DNA of 64,000 nt from Misgurnus anguillicaudatus (GCF_027580225.2 NC_073340.2:33306501-33370500); one strand, 5' to 3'. Shown: positions 48,656-60,270, numbered from the stretch's first letter. Notes: generated by a model from the letters alone, not told the origin. Program-made: numbers and translations.

Positions 48656-51028
48656 GTAATACGAAGGTTCTCAACTCATCTGCCTGCAATGTTTTGGTAT
48701 TCCTGAAGACCTTGATTACCTTGCTCAGGTGTGTTTGATCAGGGCTGGAGCTAAACTCTGCAGGAAAGTGGATCTTGAGGGCCAGAGTGTAGAACCTCTT
48801 ATATAAAACATAATAGTCAACTAAACAGTCTCTCCACCAATGAGAAGAAAATCCCATGTATTATACTTTCCCTTGGCCAGTGACATTAATCCAGCCCATT
48901 ATTTTCAGAACACATTAGCTTCATTTTAAAATATGATATTGGGTCCTGTTGCCATTTTCCTTGCCACTTCACACACACTTGGACACACTTGGAGGCGATC
49001 TCTCTCTCTCTTGTAGCCGTATCCACTTGCCTCACTGCTAAGTTTAACACATGAAAAAATCTTTGAGTAGTCAGGTACGATTACAATCATAAGGCTGTGT
49101 GCAAGGCCACCCAAATAACTTCCTTTAAAGATCAAAGCCGGTGAGCTGCTGATAGGTTTGTGGAACTCATTACATCTCACTACACCGATAGATATCTGTA
49201 AGTCAGCTGACCTCATTCTGGGGCTCAGTTCTGCCCTGTCAAACCCATCGAATGTCAATCATTGAGCTAAACTCATGTAACATTGTCCCCTGGTTTCATA
49301 GACAAGGTTTAAGGCTGGTCCTAGACAACTATAGAATAACCTAGACAGATCTCAAAATATCCCAGTGCCATTGATTTATCTCAAGATACACCCCAATAAC
49401 GATTTTTTTCTAAGGCATGTTTATAAAACATCTTAAACATCTTAATTTAACTAAGGCCTAGTCCTGGCTTCAGCTAACCCTTGTCTGTAAAACAAGACCT
49501 GTGTGTCTTAAAGGTATTTCAGTTAAAACAAGGGATACACCTTGAGTGAAATTAGCTGCTGTTATTTAAGATAATGAAATGAGACAGAGCATCTTTGACA
49601 AACAGATAATTAATTTTAGCACCATCGTTACCAAGAAGAAAATGGAAGTATTGATCTGTTCTGGCCCTGTGATTACTGCGTTGAGTCTTTGAACTGTGAT
49701 ATTTATGCAAGTGATCCCAAAGTCCTACTAGTTGCACAAGACTGGAGAAAGAGGAAGATGCTGATGTACTGGTAACACTTCAGTCTTAAATATTCACTAT
49801 CAAAATGCCTCATCTAATTCTGACCATGAACAGCCCATGTAAACAAAAAAGCAACCACTGCAAAATATATCATTACTATTTTCAAGGTATCTTGCTTATG
49901 AATGGCTTTTATTTGTAACATACACTTAAAATGTTTATACCCAACTCAACAAGGGGTTAAAACAATCCAGCAAAGGTTAAATTACAAACCAAGGTGACGC
50001 GCATGTCCGTTTTGACAACACTGGTTATAAACGGCATTTAGTAGACTGTAGCATGCACCTTAAGTGTATATAGTGCGTTTGAAAAATGTTTGTTAACTCT
50101 ACTAAAAGATCTTAGGAACACTTTACCTTACTTGGCCACTACAAATTTTAGAGTTGGAAGAGTTTATCATTTTTCTTAAACCAATACAAGGCCACATTTA
50201 AGTTAACATTGAGCAATAAAGGAAGAGTTACGAAAAAGGGGTTGGTGAACATTTGCAGAGTAACTGCACTCTTCTAGCCTTTCTGAAGAATATTACACCA
50301 CATCTTCTCTCAGCTTTAATGAAGCTCACTAAAGATGCTCAGAGCAAAGAGAGGCCAAGGTCACAGCCATCTTGCATGCCTATTCTGCAGCAAATCTCCA
50401 ACTGTCTCTTCCTCTCACCCCAAAGAGCCCCTTCTCTTATAGATTTGCCTTTTAGACCCATTGAACATAAAAACCAAACGAAAGTGTACACTGGGCTCAG
50501 CACTACACATTTAAAATGCTTGAATAAACACTGTGCAACACCAGATAGAATTCATGTTAAGTGGAGAAAAGCTGACTTCAACAGGCAGAAAGACAAACCT
50601 TCTTGAGAGATTTCAACACTATTGTCAGGAAACGTCAGCTTAGGTGGATTGACAGAACTAAGGGAATACACTAGGTTTTTAGTGTCCAGGAAGACGTGAC
50701 CATTAAAACTACAGTAAGGTTTCATTACCAAACATGACCTTACAAAGAGTAACATCATTAATTTTCTTAACTACGCAGTCACATTGTTCACTTTGCATTA
50801 ATGTGGTTAGACAAAAGCCATTTTAACTCAGTATGTACTATTCAGCTAAGAGAATACTGCCCACACCAAGGCTGAAACCAATTTACCCAGTTTGTTTCAG
50901 AAAAGAGCAAACAGAACAGTATGTGCTTTTTACCTCAGGAAAACCATTTTGAAGAGCTGTTACTCGTGTCAATTACCCATTGTAGTTACAACAAACAAAA
51001 GGGAACCAAGAAAAATATTCTCAAAACA

Positions 51029-51034
51029 TTTATT
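51029..51034 (-). promoter_or_regulatory. Poly(A) signal of copy A gene
   Basis: AATAAA on the minus strand, 52 bases after the stop codon. The same signal follows the stop of copy B at 60221-60226 in identical context (ATTGAATAAATGTTTTGA). Confidence 0.8.
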
Positions 51035-51085
51035 CAATACTCTAAAAAACAAGTTTGAGTGTTGCAACATGCACAAAACAGGCTT

Positions 51086-54000
51086 TCAGCCCTTGACTGC
51101 ATTGTATTGGCTAAAGGAACCCTGTGATGGCTTAGAAAGTGGATAATTCTGGCCATAGGAGGAACCATAGCTACTTGAGACTGATGTTAAGCCACTGGAC
51201 ACTGAGCCACTAGACATTCCTTGACCTCCAACACTTGAACCGTAAGTGTCACCGAGAGCTTGGGGTGGAGCAGAAGACATCCCTCCTGAAGCTGTTTGGA
51301 CAGTTGATCCTCGAGTTATGGAACCTGTGGGCAGTTTGAGAGAAGCAAATAGACTAGGTGACACTTGGCTACCTGCAGATCCAGAAACTGGACCACTTTG
51401 GCTAGAGGAACCATAGCGACTGTAGAGCACTGATGATAAGCCACTGGACATTCCTTGACCTCCAACAGTAGCATCATATTTAACAGGGTCAGTGAGGGGT
51501 TGAGCTTGGGATGAAACAGACACACCTGGGGCAGTTGAGCCTGGAGTCATGGAACCTGTGGGCAGTTTAAGTGAGGCAGAGAGACCAGGAGACATTTGGT
51601 TACTCACTGAGCCAGAAGATGCTATAGACAGGAGTCTTGAAGGCCTTGAACCAAACCCAAGGAGACTAGAGGTCTGCCGAGAAACAGGAGTTTGACCACT
51701 TTGGGCCACAGAATCCACAGGAGCACTTGAGGCTGGCGGGAAGGAAACACTACCAGATGTTTGAGCACTTTGAGAAGACCCACTCTGTAATGTTGCTGAA
51801 CCAGAGGCCTGAACAACTTGATGCCACCCACTGGCTGAAGGCTGCCAACTTTGAAGTGGTTTGCTTTGAGACAGGGAAACACCACTTGAAACAGCTTTAG
51901 TCTGACTAAACATTGGCAAACGTGTATCCATTGAGGGTACAGGGGTGTATTTACCAAAAGTGCCTTGGGTCAAGAGAGAGGAGCCATTAGAAGAGCCACT
52001 TCCTTGTACAGAGAGATAACCACTTGATGTTAGAAGACTGCCAGTCCTGCTTGGGGAGAGTGATGTGTGCTGGCTGGGAGAGCTCTGACTACTGGCAGAT
52101 TGACTAGAAACACTAAGGGGAGAGGAACCAAACATGCCAGAAGCAGGGGACACAGGGGTGTACTGCTGAACAGCGCCTGGATAGAGAGACAAACCACTGT
52201 CAGTACCACTTCCCTGTGGTGAAGCAGGGTAGCTAGCACCTCCAGCTAAGGAAAACCTACTGGGAGCTGGAACACGTTGGGAAGATGAGCTGCTCTGCAA
52301 CACAGCTGCACCAGATGTTGAAACACTGCCATCCATAGCCTTAGAGGCAGGCTGCCAAAATGGAGATGGCTGGCTCTGATACATGGTCCCAGCAGGGGGG
52401 GCTTGGCTGTAAACTGGTACTTTAGCATCCAGGGAAGGTGCAGGGCCATATTGGCTTGAGGCAACTGGAGACTGAAGAGATGAACTGAAGGTAGATGTAC
52501 CCACTTTCTGTGGAGCTACATAACGACCTGAAACTGTCTGTGCAGTACCAGCACTACCCTGAAGGCTTGATGTAGCAAAGCCAGGAGAGCTCTGAGCACT
52601 GGTAAAAAGGCTAGGTGCCCCTAATGAGGAAACGAGTTTGGAATATGCAGAGGACCCAGCAATATATGGACTACCACTGTAACTGCCTACCCTCTGTGTG
52701 GAAACTAGTGGACTAGGACCTCCAGCTGGGGAAGGGGAGAAGCTACTGGGAGTCTTAACAGTGTCAAATAGAGAGCTGCCATGCGATAGCACTGTGCTAG
52801 AGGTCTGAATACTTGGGGATGACATAGAAACAGAAGGCTGTAATCTTTGAAATGGCTGAGGCTGGGACATGGAGTTAACGCTTTCAGCAGCTTTATACTG
52901 GCACAAAACATTTGGAGGTGAAGCCATAGATGCACTTGAGAGCAAACCAGGGGCAACTTGACTAGGAAGTCCTACAGAGGATAAAGGCTTACTAGGAGCT
53001 GGGGCACTTTGAGGGGAATAGCTGCTTTGTGACACAACTGTACCAGAGGTCTGACTACCAGGGGAGAAACTAGAAGGAAGCCATTTTTGAGGGACCTGAG
53101 GTGCTGCCAGAGATGCACTTGGATACAGCAAACCAGGGGCAACTTGACTAGGGCGTCCTACAGAGGATAAAGGCTTACTAGGAGCTGGGGCACTTTGAGG
53201 GAAATAGCTGCTTTGTGACACAACTGTACCAGAGGTCTGACTACCAGGGGAGAAACTAGAAGGAAGCCATTTTTGAGGGACCTGAGGTGCTGCCAGAGAT
53301 GCACTTGGATACAGCAAACCAGGGGCAACTTGACTAGGGCGTCCTACAGATGATAAAGGCTTACTAGGAGCTGGGGCACTTTGAGGGAAATAGCTGCTTT
53401 GTGGCACAACTGTACCAGAGGTCTGACTACCAGGGGAGAAACTAGAAGGAAGCCATTTTTGAGGGACCTGAGGTGCTGCCAGAGATGCACTTGGATACAG
53501 CAAACCAGGGGCAACTTGACTAGGGCGTCCTACAGATGATAAAGGCTTACTAGGAGCTGGGGCACTTTGAGGGAAATAGCTGCTTTGTGACACAACTGTA
53601 CCAGAGGTCTGACTACCAGGGGAGAAACTAGAAGGAAGCCATTTTTGAGGGACCTGAGGTGCTGCCAGAGATGCACTTGGATACAGCAAACCAGGGGCAA
53701 CTTGACTAGGGCGTCCTACAGATGATAAAGGCTTACTAGGAGCTGGGGCACTTTGAGGGGAATAGCTGCTTTGTGACACAACTGTACCAGAGGTCTGACT
53801 ACCAGGGGAGAAACTAGAAGCAGAAGGCAGCCAGTTTTGAGGGACCTGAGGTGCTGCCAGAGATGCACTTGGATACAGCAAACCAGGGGCAACTTGACTA
53901 GGGCGTCCTACAGATGATAAAGGCTTACTAGGAGCTGGGGCACTTTGAGGGGAATAGCTGCTTTGTGACACAACTGTACCAGAGGTCTGACTACCAGGGG

Positions 54001-55615
54001 AGAAACTAGAAGCAGAAGGCAGCCAGTTTTGAGGGACCTGAGGTGCTGCCAGAGATGCACTTGGATACAGCAAACCAGGGGCAACTTGACCAGGGCGTCC
54101 TACAGAGGATAAAGGCTTACTAGGAGCTGGGGCACTTTGAGGGGAATAGCTGCTTTGTGACACAACTGTACCAGAGGTCTGACTACCAGGGGAGAAACTA
54201 GAAGGAAGCCATTTTTGAGGGACCTGAGGTGCTGCCAGAGATGCACTTGGATACAGCAAACCAGGGGCAACTTGACTAGGGCGTCCTACAGATGATAAAG
54301 GCTTACTAGGAGCTGGGGCACTTTGAGGGGAATAGCTGCTTTGTGACACAACTGTACCAGAGGTCTGACTACCAGGGGAGAAACTAGAAGCAGAAGGCAG
54401 CCAGTTTTGAGGGACCTGAGGTGCTGCCAGAGATGCACTTCCATACTGGGGAGAACCAATAGCTAATTGACCTAGTCTGCCCTGAGACTGCACATATGAG
54501 ACAACAGGTTGACTACTAGATCCTTGTGCTAGGCCAGACGGACGGGAAGGTGCCAACTGATAACTAGAGCTACCTTGGGAACCTGAACTAAACAAGCTCT
54601 GGGAACTTGTGGGGTATCTAGAGCCAGCTAGGGGTAAAGAACCAGGATGAGAATATGTAGGGGAAGACTGACTTTTACTTGGAGACTGTTGGAACAAACC
54701 ACTGAAACTGGTACTGCCTCCCTGTGTAACTTGTGGTCTAGAACTACCCTGAGAAGTCAAAGTAAACAACCGGCTTGACAACCCTCCCATGAGTGTGCCA
54801 GAGCTGCTCTGAGAACTTGTATTCAAGGTTTTACTACCAGACTGGCTAAGAACAGTGGGTGAATAACTAAGTGGAGAAGAGCCTGGGACATACTGACTAA
54901 AGCTACTTTGAGATAAGCCACTTCCTCCCGTTGAAGAAACAAGTTGAATAGACCCTCCAGTGTTCAGTCCAGTGCTGTCCTTAGATGTGGAGTCATATTG
55001 ATTGTAACCTATGCCACTAACAGACTGTCCAGCCATAACATTTGAAGCGGAGGAGCCTTGGACTTGAAACAATGTAGAAAAACTGCCTGGTTGGGATGGA
55101 TTTTGTGGTGCGGTCAGAGACGTAGAAACAGAGCTACTTGATGCACTTTGGGCTTGAGACAAAGATGCATAGCCGCTAGGAGCACCCTCTTTAATAAACT
55201 GTAGATAAGAGAATAAAGATGTGCTGGGACCCGTGCCATTTCCTCGAAGCACATTAGAGTCAACTTCTTCATGAGGAATATTCCTTGTCACTGAAGCATT
55301 CAACATAGAAGACTGGACTTCCGGAGGTGAATAGGTCTTAGGGAAATGCAAGCTACGTGGATGAACACTTTCAAAATCCAAACCTACAGAACAAAGAAAA
55401 CAAGGAATTATTAAGAGGCACTTAAGAGCCTCGTTTTAAATTCAAGTTTGATACTCACTTTCACGTCCAACAGCATGTTTCCAAAAAGTCAGAAAAAACA
55501 GCAAGTGGAGCCTGTAAGCAAAAAACAGTTACACAAAGAAAACAAAACACTTACACAAAAACACACACAAAGGATTAAAGAGAATACATAACTACCTTTT
55601 CCACCGCACATCCAT
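51086..55615 (-). CDS. Secreted Ser/Gly/Pro/Gln-rich repeat protein, copy A (complete)
   Basis: Three coding exons on the minus strand. Exon 1, 55596-55615: ATG with G at -3 and +4, donor GTAGTT. Exon 2, 55459-55511: acceptor TTTGCTTACAG, donor GTGAGT. Exon 3, 51086-55383: acceptor TTCTGTAG. Introns are 84 and 75 bp; phases are 2 and 1; the joined frame gives 1,456 residues. Exons 1-2 encode a signal peptide (basic W-K-R, then L-H-L-L-F-F-L-T-F-W). The frame in exon 3 lacks its own ATG, which supports splicing. Mature protein: sequons at about Asn53 and Asn73; a Ser/Gln-rich region; eight 62/64-residue tandem units (about 338-839); a diverged region with the only Cys (852); two C-terminal repeat units (about 1280-1380); and an S-S-Y-G-S-S-Y-G-Q tail. 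No enzyme, zona pellucida or mucin domain is seen. Function is unknown; an extracellular structural or adhesive role is inference. Confidence 0.85.
51310..51620 (-). repeat. C-terminal repeat unit, two copies, copy A
   Basis: Two units carrying S-L-K-L-P-T-G-S, then A-P-G-V-S-V-S-S-Q-A-Q-P-L-T-D-P-V-K-Y in the first, and L-Y-S-R-Y-G-S-S-S-Q-S-G-P-V between them. The same unit is present nine times in copy B. Confidence 0.85.
52940..54445 (-). repeat. Eight-unit coding tandem array (186/192 bp), copy A
   Basis: Eight head-to-tail units, 1,506 bp in all: three of 192 bp (V-P-Q-N-W-L-P-S-A-S-S-F-S type) and five of 186 bp (V-P-Q-K-W-L-P-S-S-F-S type). N- to C-terminal order is N, K, N, N, K, K, K, K. 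Each unit contains S-Q-T-S-G-T-V-V-S-Q-S-S-Y, then S-A-P-A-P-S-K-P-L-S-S-V-G. Units are almost identical at the DNA level. Small private changes include Y-F-P-Q in units 5-7, P for S in unit 6, G-Q-V in unit 2 and G-L-P in unit 8. Both length classes are multiples of three. Confidence 0.93.
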
Positions 55616-55720
55616 AGCAGAACTCCTGTAATCAAGACTATTCTAACAAAAAAGTGGTTGCAGCAACTTAAAGTGCAGTCACTACAAATCCATGTATACT
55701 CTCAAACTCAATCAGTTGTC

Positions 55721-55744
55721 TTTTATAGGCCTTTTCTGTCCAAT
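55721..55744 (-). promoter_or_regulatory. TATA box and CCAAT motif of copy A gene
   Basis: On the minus strand TATAAAAG (55720-55727) lies 105 bases upstream of the start codon. An inverted CCAAT motif (ATTGG on the gene strand, 55740-55744) sits just upstream of it. A transcription start near 55695 would give a short leader of about 80 bases. A strong TATA promoter fits a highly expressed, tissue-restricted secretory gene, which is inference. Confidence 0.65.
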
Positions 55745-56273
55745 CAGATCATTTGAGCAATTATAGAAAATACCCCTCACATGTAAAGACTTAATTGGCT
55801 AATTGATAATTGCATTTACTAAAGTAATTAAGTAGATTCACCTGCCTCAATTATTGTCATCCAATATGCTTTTCAGAAGTTTTGGTTATAGTTAAAATAA
55901 ACTCTTATCTCTTATTACAACTTTAAAGATACTGACTTTGCCATTTTTCCACAATACATTTAAATTTATTTTAAAGTTTATATTAAAGTTCAATCAAACA
56001 GGCTTTACTTTTCAACTTACTAATTATTCTATGTCTATACTTATCAAATTCAGTTATAAAAACTCCAAGTTGAAATCACTTAACTTTATTGATTACTTTA
56101 AAAATAGCAAAGATTTTAATCTAGTAAGTTGTTGACGTGTTTGTCATGTTGCGTCTTCCATGCGTTTTTATAATTGAGGGGTGAGTTGTTGGTTGCAATT
56201 AGCAATCTCACCACTAGATGCCGGCAAAATGTACACACACCACCTTTGAAGTGGAAAAAACTTTTTGAACTTA
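55745..56273. other. Upstream region of copy A gene
   Basis: AT-rich sequence between the promoter and the next transposon. No exon is seen. Regulatory sites are possible, but none is identifiable by eye. Confidence 0.4.
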
Positions 56274-57507
56274 CAGTTTTTCTCAGTCGCTTTGGTACAT
56301 CTCTCGAATCATACTCACAATCTGCAAAACAGTAAGTGCATTTCTCACAACAATTTGTACAAATAGCAAAACATCATGGATAACCTGCAAAAGCCACTCT
56401 TTTACTCAAAATACTTAGTTCATCTCTCAAAATTAAATATCTGTGTCAATGAACATGTCAGTGCCATCAGAATAACAAGTCATTGTGTCATTGTGTACGG
56501 ATAAGACAGTCAAATTGTTTAGTCATGTTGTCAATATAACAGTTTACTCTGAAGTGATGTTCTGATGTAAACTATGGCTAAAGTTTTGACGACAAGTATT
56601 GTAAATTGTAAGTTACACTTAGTATAAGTTATGTGTGAATTTGATTGCAAGAGACTTGACAACATTTACATTTACGCTTTTACTGTTTGTACTGTAATTC
56701 GTTGAAAGACCATGTCATTGCCATAAAGAAAGATAAAGACAGCACTGCAAGCACTGCATAGCATAACGAGAAAAAAAAGTTGAAATGTGAACATGATAGA
56801 TGTCTAAAAGATGTCTAACCATAGCCCAACAATAGATTATGCATATACTTTTAGAACATGTAAAAGAAATGAAAGCAAACACCTTGAACACACTTTGCTT
56901 ACATGTTGGAATATTATACATCTTCAAGTTATTTTGGCAAAAATGGCATGTAACCAAATTCAAGGTTATTTAGGGTAGAAGTGGGTTACTCATAGCCGGA
57001 CTATATTGGGTCAATAGTTAGCAGTCATTTCAACGTCTCGGTTTTTGCTTGCTGTGGACGTTTCTGTCTGTTAGAGAAAGTCAAGATTCACCTGGGAGCA
57101 ATTTACCAAGTCAGGACAGATTTAGAAAAAATGTCTAATGGAAATGTATAGAAATATGTTTGACCAGATATACTGTATTTTGACAACATGTTCAACCATT
57201 TTGCATGTAAAGACTTATACTATGAACTAATGCCTAAATGTTGTGGGGGGTGAGACTATTCAACAGAGAATCATTATAATACATTTTGATCAACATGACA
57301 TAAGCAACTGATAATGTAGGAAAAAGCAGAGAATTGTACATAATCATTTGCATGGATGTACCAAAGCATTTGCAACTTGTTCAAAGAAATGAGAAACTGC
57401 TTTTTTGATGTGCACAAGTGACACAGTGATGTGAGAATTGAACAAGCAGTTTTGAGAATTTCAATTCTGATCTGAGAAATGTACCAAAGCGACTGAGAAA
57501 AACTGTA
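56272..57507. mobile_element. TA-flanked TIR element between the two gene copies
   Basis: The element is 56274-57505, 1,232 bp, with TIRs CAGTTTTTCTCAGTCGCTTT and AAAGCGACTGAGAAAAACTG (then GGTACAT/ATGTACC inside) and TA on both sides. The length and TA target fit a Tc1/mariner-type element, but no D-E motif was recognised in any frame. It lies between the promoter of copy A and the 3' flank of copy B. Confidence 0.8.
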
Positions 57508-58872
57508 AAATATTCACGTAAAGTGGAAGTATTATTAGAGTTGTCAATTGAGTATTTTTTTAAGTTAATCCAACGTTTAACTTTTACATTGTTATTTTTG
57601 TGCTGAATAAAAGTGTGAAAGATACACACTACAAATGTACTAGTTAGAAGTATAGTTTTACTTCTTAGTGCACTTAAAAAATATATTGAATAGCTTTAAC
57701 TGATTTTAGTGTATTAAAATTAATAAAGTACACTTAGATGTACTTCAGTTTATCTTAAGATCCACAAACTAATGTTTTGTACATTCAGTACAAAATTAGT
57801 GTGTGAAGTAAATTTACAAAGTGTACTAAAATGTATTTTAGTGCACTTTTTTTTCACATGGTAAGGTTAGCAAGTAAACATCCCATTTATTTACTCAGTA
57901 GTGAAGTTTTAGCACTTAACAAATAAACACAAACATACCATTAGCTCTGAGGTTGTTATGCAATAAAATAAACAAAAAGGTGAACTTTCAAATTTAAACA
58001 GACCATAATGCTATAGAAAGATCCCTAACATGTATGTTTGTATATCTCTGAGTATTTTGAAATATATGTTTTCTGGATAACAAGGCCATAAAATGGTTCT
58101 GCCATGATTACGAGCCAAGAACCACTTTTAGTGCTATTTAGCACCGTATTCCAGATATGCCAGTGTCATTAATTTTACACACCAGTAATGTCTTTTCTAG
58201 GGCATGTTTATAAAAGATTTATAAATGTTTATAAAAGATGCTTAAACCTCTTTATTTAACTTATGTCTAGTCCTAGCTTTGACTAAGACCTGTGTGTCTT
58301 AAAGGTAATTCACTTAAAACAAGGGGTACGCCTTGAGTGAAATTTGCTGCTGTTATTTAAGATAATGAAATGGGACAGAGCATCTTCGCCAAACGGATAA
58401 TTAATTTTAGCACCATCTTTACCAAGAAGAAAATGCAAGTATTGATCTGTTCTGGCCCCGTGATTACTGCGTTGAGTCTTTGAACTGTGATATTTATGCA
58501 AGTGATCCCAAAGTCCTACTAGTTGCACAAGACTGGAGAAAGAGGAAGATGCTGATGTACTGGTGGTAACACTTCAGTCTTAAATATTCACTATCAAAAT
58601 GCCTCATCTATTTCTGACCATGAACAGCCCATGTAAACACGAAAGCAACCACTGCAAAGTATATCATTACTATTTTCAAGGAATTTTGCTTAAAAAACTT
58701 TTTGTAACATACACTTAAAATAACCCAGGAAATGTTTATACCCAACTCAACAATGAGTTAAAACAATCTAGCATAGGTTAAATTACAAACCAAGGTGCTG
58801 GGCATGTCCCTTTCGACACAACACTGGTTAGAAACAGCATTTAGTAGACTGTAGCATGCACCTTAAGTGTAT

Positions 58873-59230
58873 AGTAGCCGTTTCTCAATGTCAAGGAAGG
58901 ATCCTCGGAAGCTAGAATATCGAGGATGCTAAGTCATCGACGTCCGTTGAAGGACTGTTCCAATGTCGAGGATCCTTGAAATATCCCATATACAGGAAAG
59001 GATGCAAATGTGTATCCTTCGCGCTCTTCACGCGCTGAAATCACCCACAATCCTATGCGCACAGCACCGAAAGCACACCTTTCAATCACGCAATGACGTG
59101 CACTTGCTAGCCTGTTCCATTTAACGTGTTCTCTGAATGTTAAAAGGAGCCTCACCTAGCCTCTAAAGGAAGTGACTTGTAAGGACTAGTCCTGCCAAGG
59201 AAGTATCCTTGACATTGAGAAACGGCTAGT
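58873..59230. mobile_element. Harbinger-like MITE with AGT duplication, copy B only
   Basis: The element is 58876-59227, with TIRs AGCCGTTTCTCAATGTCAAG and CTTGACATTGAGAAACGGCT and AGT at 58873-58875 and 59228-59230. The paralogous site in copy A (AGT at 50072-50074) is empty. This proves the insertion and its 3-bp duplication, and places it after the segmental duplication. Confidence 0.92.
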
Positions 59231-60220
59231 GTTTGAAAAATCTTTTGTTCACTCTCTACTAAAATATCTTCTGAACACTTTACCTTACTTGGCCAATACA
59301 AATTTTAGAGATAGAGAGTTTTTATTTTTTCTTAAACCAATAACAAGGACAAATTTAGGTTAACACTGAACAATAAAGGAAGAGTAAGGAAAAAAGGGTG
59401 GTGCACATTTGCAGAGTAACTGCACTTTGCCGGCCTTTCTGAAGAATATTACACCACATTTCATCTTCTCTCAGCTTTAATGAAGCTCACTAAAGATGCT
59501 CAGAGCAAAGGCAGGCCAAGGTCACAGCCATCTTGCATGCCTGTTCTGCAGCAAATCTCCAACTGCCTCTTCCTCTCACGCCAAAGAGCCCTTCTCTTAG
59601 ATTTGCCTTTTAGAGCCATTGAACAAAGTAAAACCAAATGAAAATTTACACTGGGCTCAGCACTACACATTTAAAATGCTTGAATAAACACTGTGCAACA
59701 CCAGATAGAATGCATGTTAAGTGGAGAAAAGCTGACTTCAACAGGCAGAAAGACAAACCTTCAAGAGATTTCAAAGCTATTGTTAGGAAACACCCTTGTT
59801 AGGTGTATTGACAGAACTAAGAGCAAAGTGTAAACACCAAGTTTTTAGTGTCCAGGAAGAGAGACAAGAACATTAAATCTACATTAAGGGCTCATTACAA
59901 ACATGTTAAAGAATAACAGCATTAATTTTCTTAACTACGCAGTCACATTAGTTCACTTTGCATTATTGTGGTCAGACAAAGGCAATTTTAAATCAGTATG
60001 TGCTACTCAGCCAAGAGAATACTGCCCACACCTAGGTTGAAACCCCATTTACGCAGTTTGTTTTAGAAAAGAACAAACAGAACACAGTATGAGCTTTTTT
60101 ACTTCAGGAGAAGCGTTTTGAAGACCATTTACTTGTCAATTACCCATTGTAGTTATAGCATAAACAAGAGAGAACCAAGAGTTAAGCATAAAAACCCAAG
60201 ACAAAAATATTTTCAAAACA

Positions 60221-60226
60221 TTTATT
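60221..60226 (-). promoter_or_regulatory. Poly(A) signal of copy B gene
   Basis: AATAAA on the minus strand, about 45 bases past the shared stop codon, conserved with copy A. Confidence 0.75.
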
Positions 60227-60270
60227 CAATACTCTTACAACAGGTTTGAGTGTTGCAACAAAACAAGCTT

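Larger units (their letters stand above)
47930..51085. repeat. Segmental duplication, copy A: 3' flank of the upstream-listed gene
   Basis: From about 47930 this is collinear with 57745-60270 in the second copy, for example CTATAGAAAGATCCCTAACATG, GATAATGAAATGAGACAGAG and CACTAAAGATGCTCAGAGC. About 48300-49300 has no counterpart in copy B. That insert holds a CCATTAGAACCAATAC minisatellite (48480-48655) and a hAT-type MITE fragment. About 49290-49495 is a dispersed repeat with ends CTGGTTTCATAGACAAGG and CCTTGTCTGTAAAACAAG. No coding sequence is supported. Confidence 0.8.
57745..60270. repeat. Segmental duplication, copy B: 3' flank of second gene
   Basis: Collinear with 47930-51085, with small indels throughout. 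It differs by lacking about 1 kb (the counterpart of 48300-49300) and by having a 352-bp MITE insertion at 58876-59227. No coding sequence is supported. Confidence 0.8.

Noticed and set aside
52940..54445. Regular direct repeats that could be mistaken for a CRISPR array
   Set aside because: Units are 186/192 bp, lie in an open coding frame and have no unique spacers; the DNA is eukaryotic.
55379..55381. Start of the large exon as the protein start
   Set aside because: The codon there is TTG, preceded by a good splice acceptor (TTCTGTAG). Two upstream exons supply an ATG and a signal peptide in frame.
51086..55615. Assignment to the SCPP (enamel/dentine-related) or zona pellucida families
   Set aside because: Intron phases are 2 and 1 rather than 0, the protein is far larger than fish P/Q-rich SCPPs, and there is no Cys-rich zona pellucida domain.
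49552..58528. A 61-codon frame starting M-Q-L-V-G-L-W-D-H present in both duplicated flanks (49552-49737 and 58310-58528)
   Set aside because: The copies differ by about six amino-acid changes in 61 codons and have different ends. Presence in both is explained by the segmental duplication, with no sign of protein constraint.
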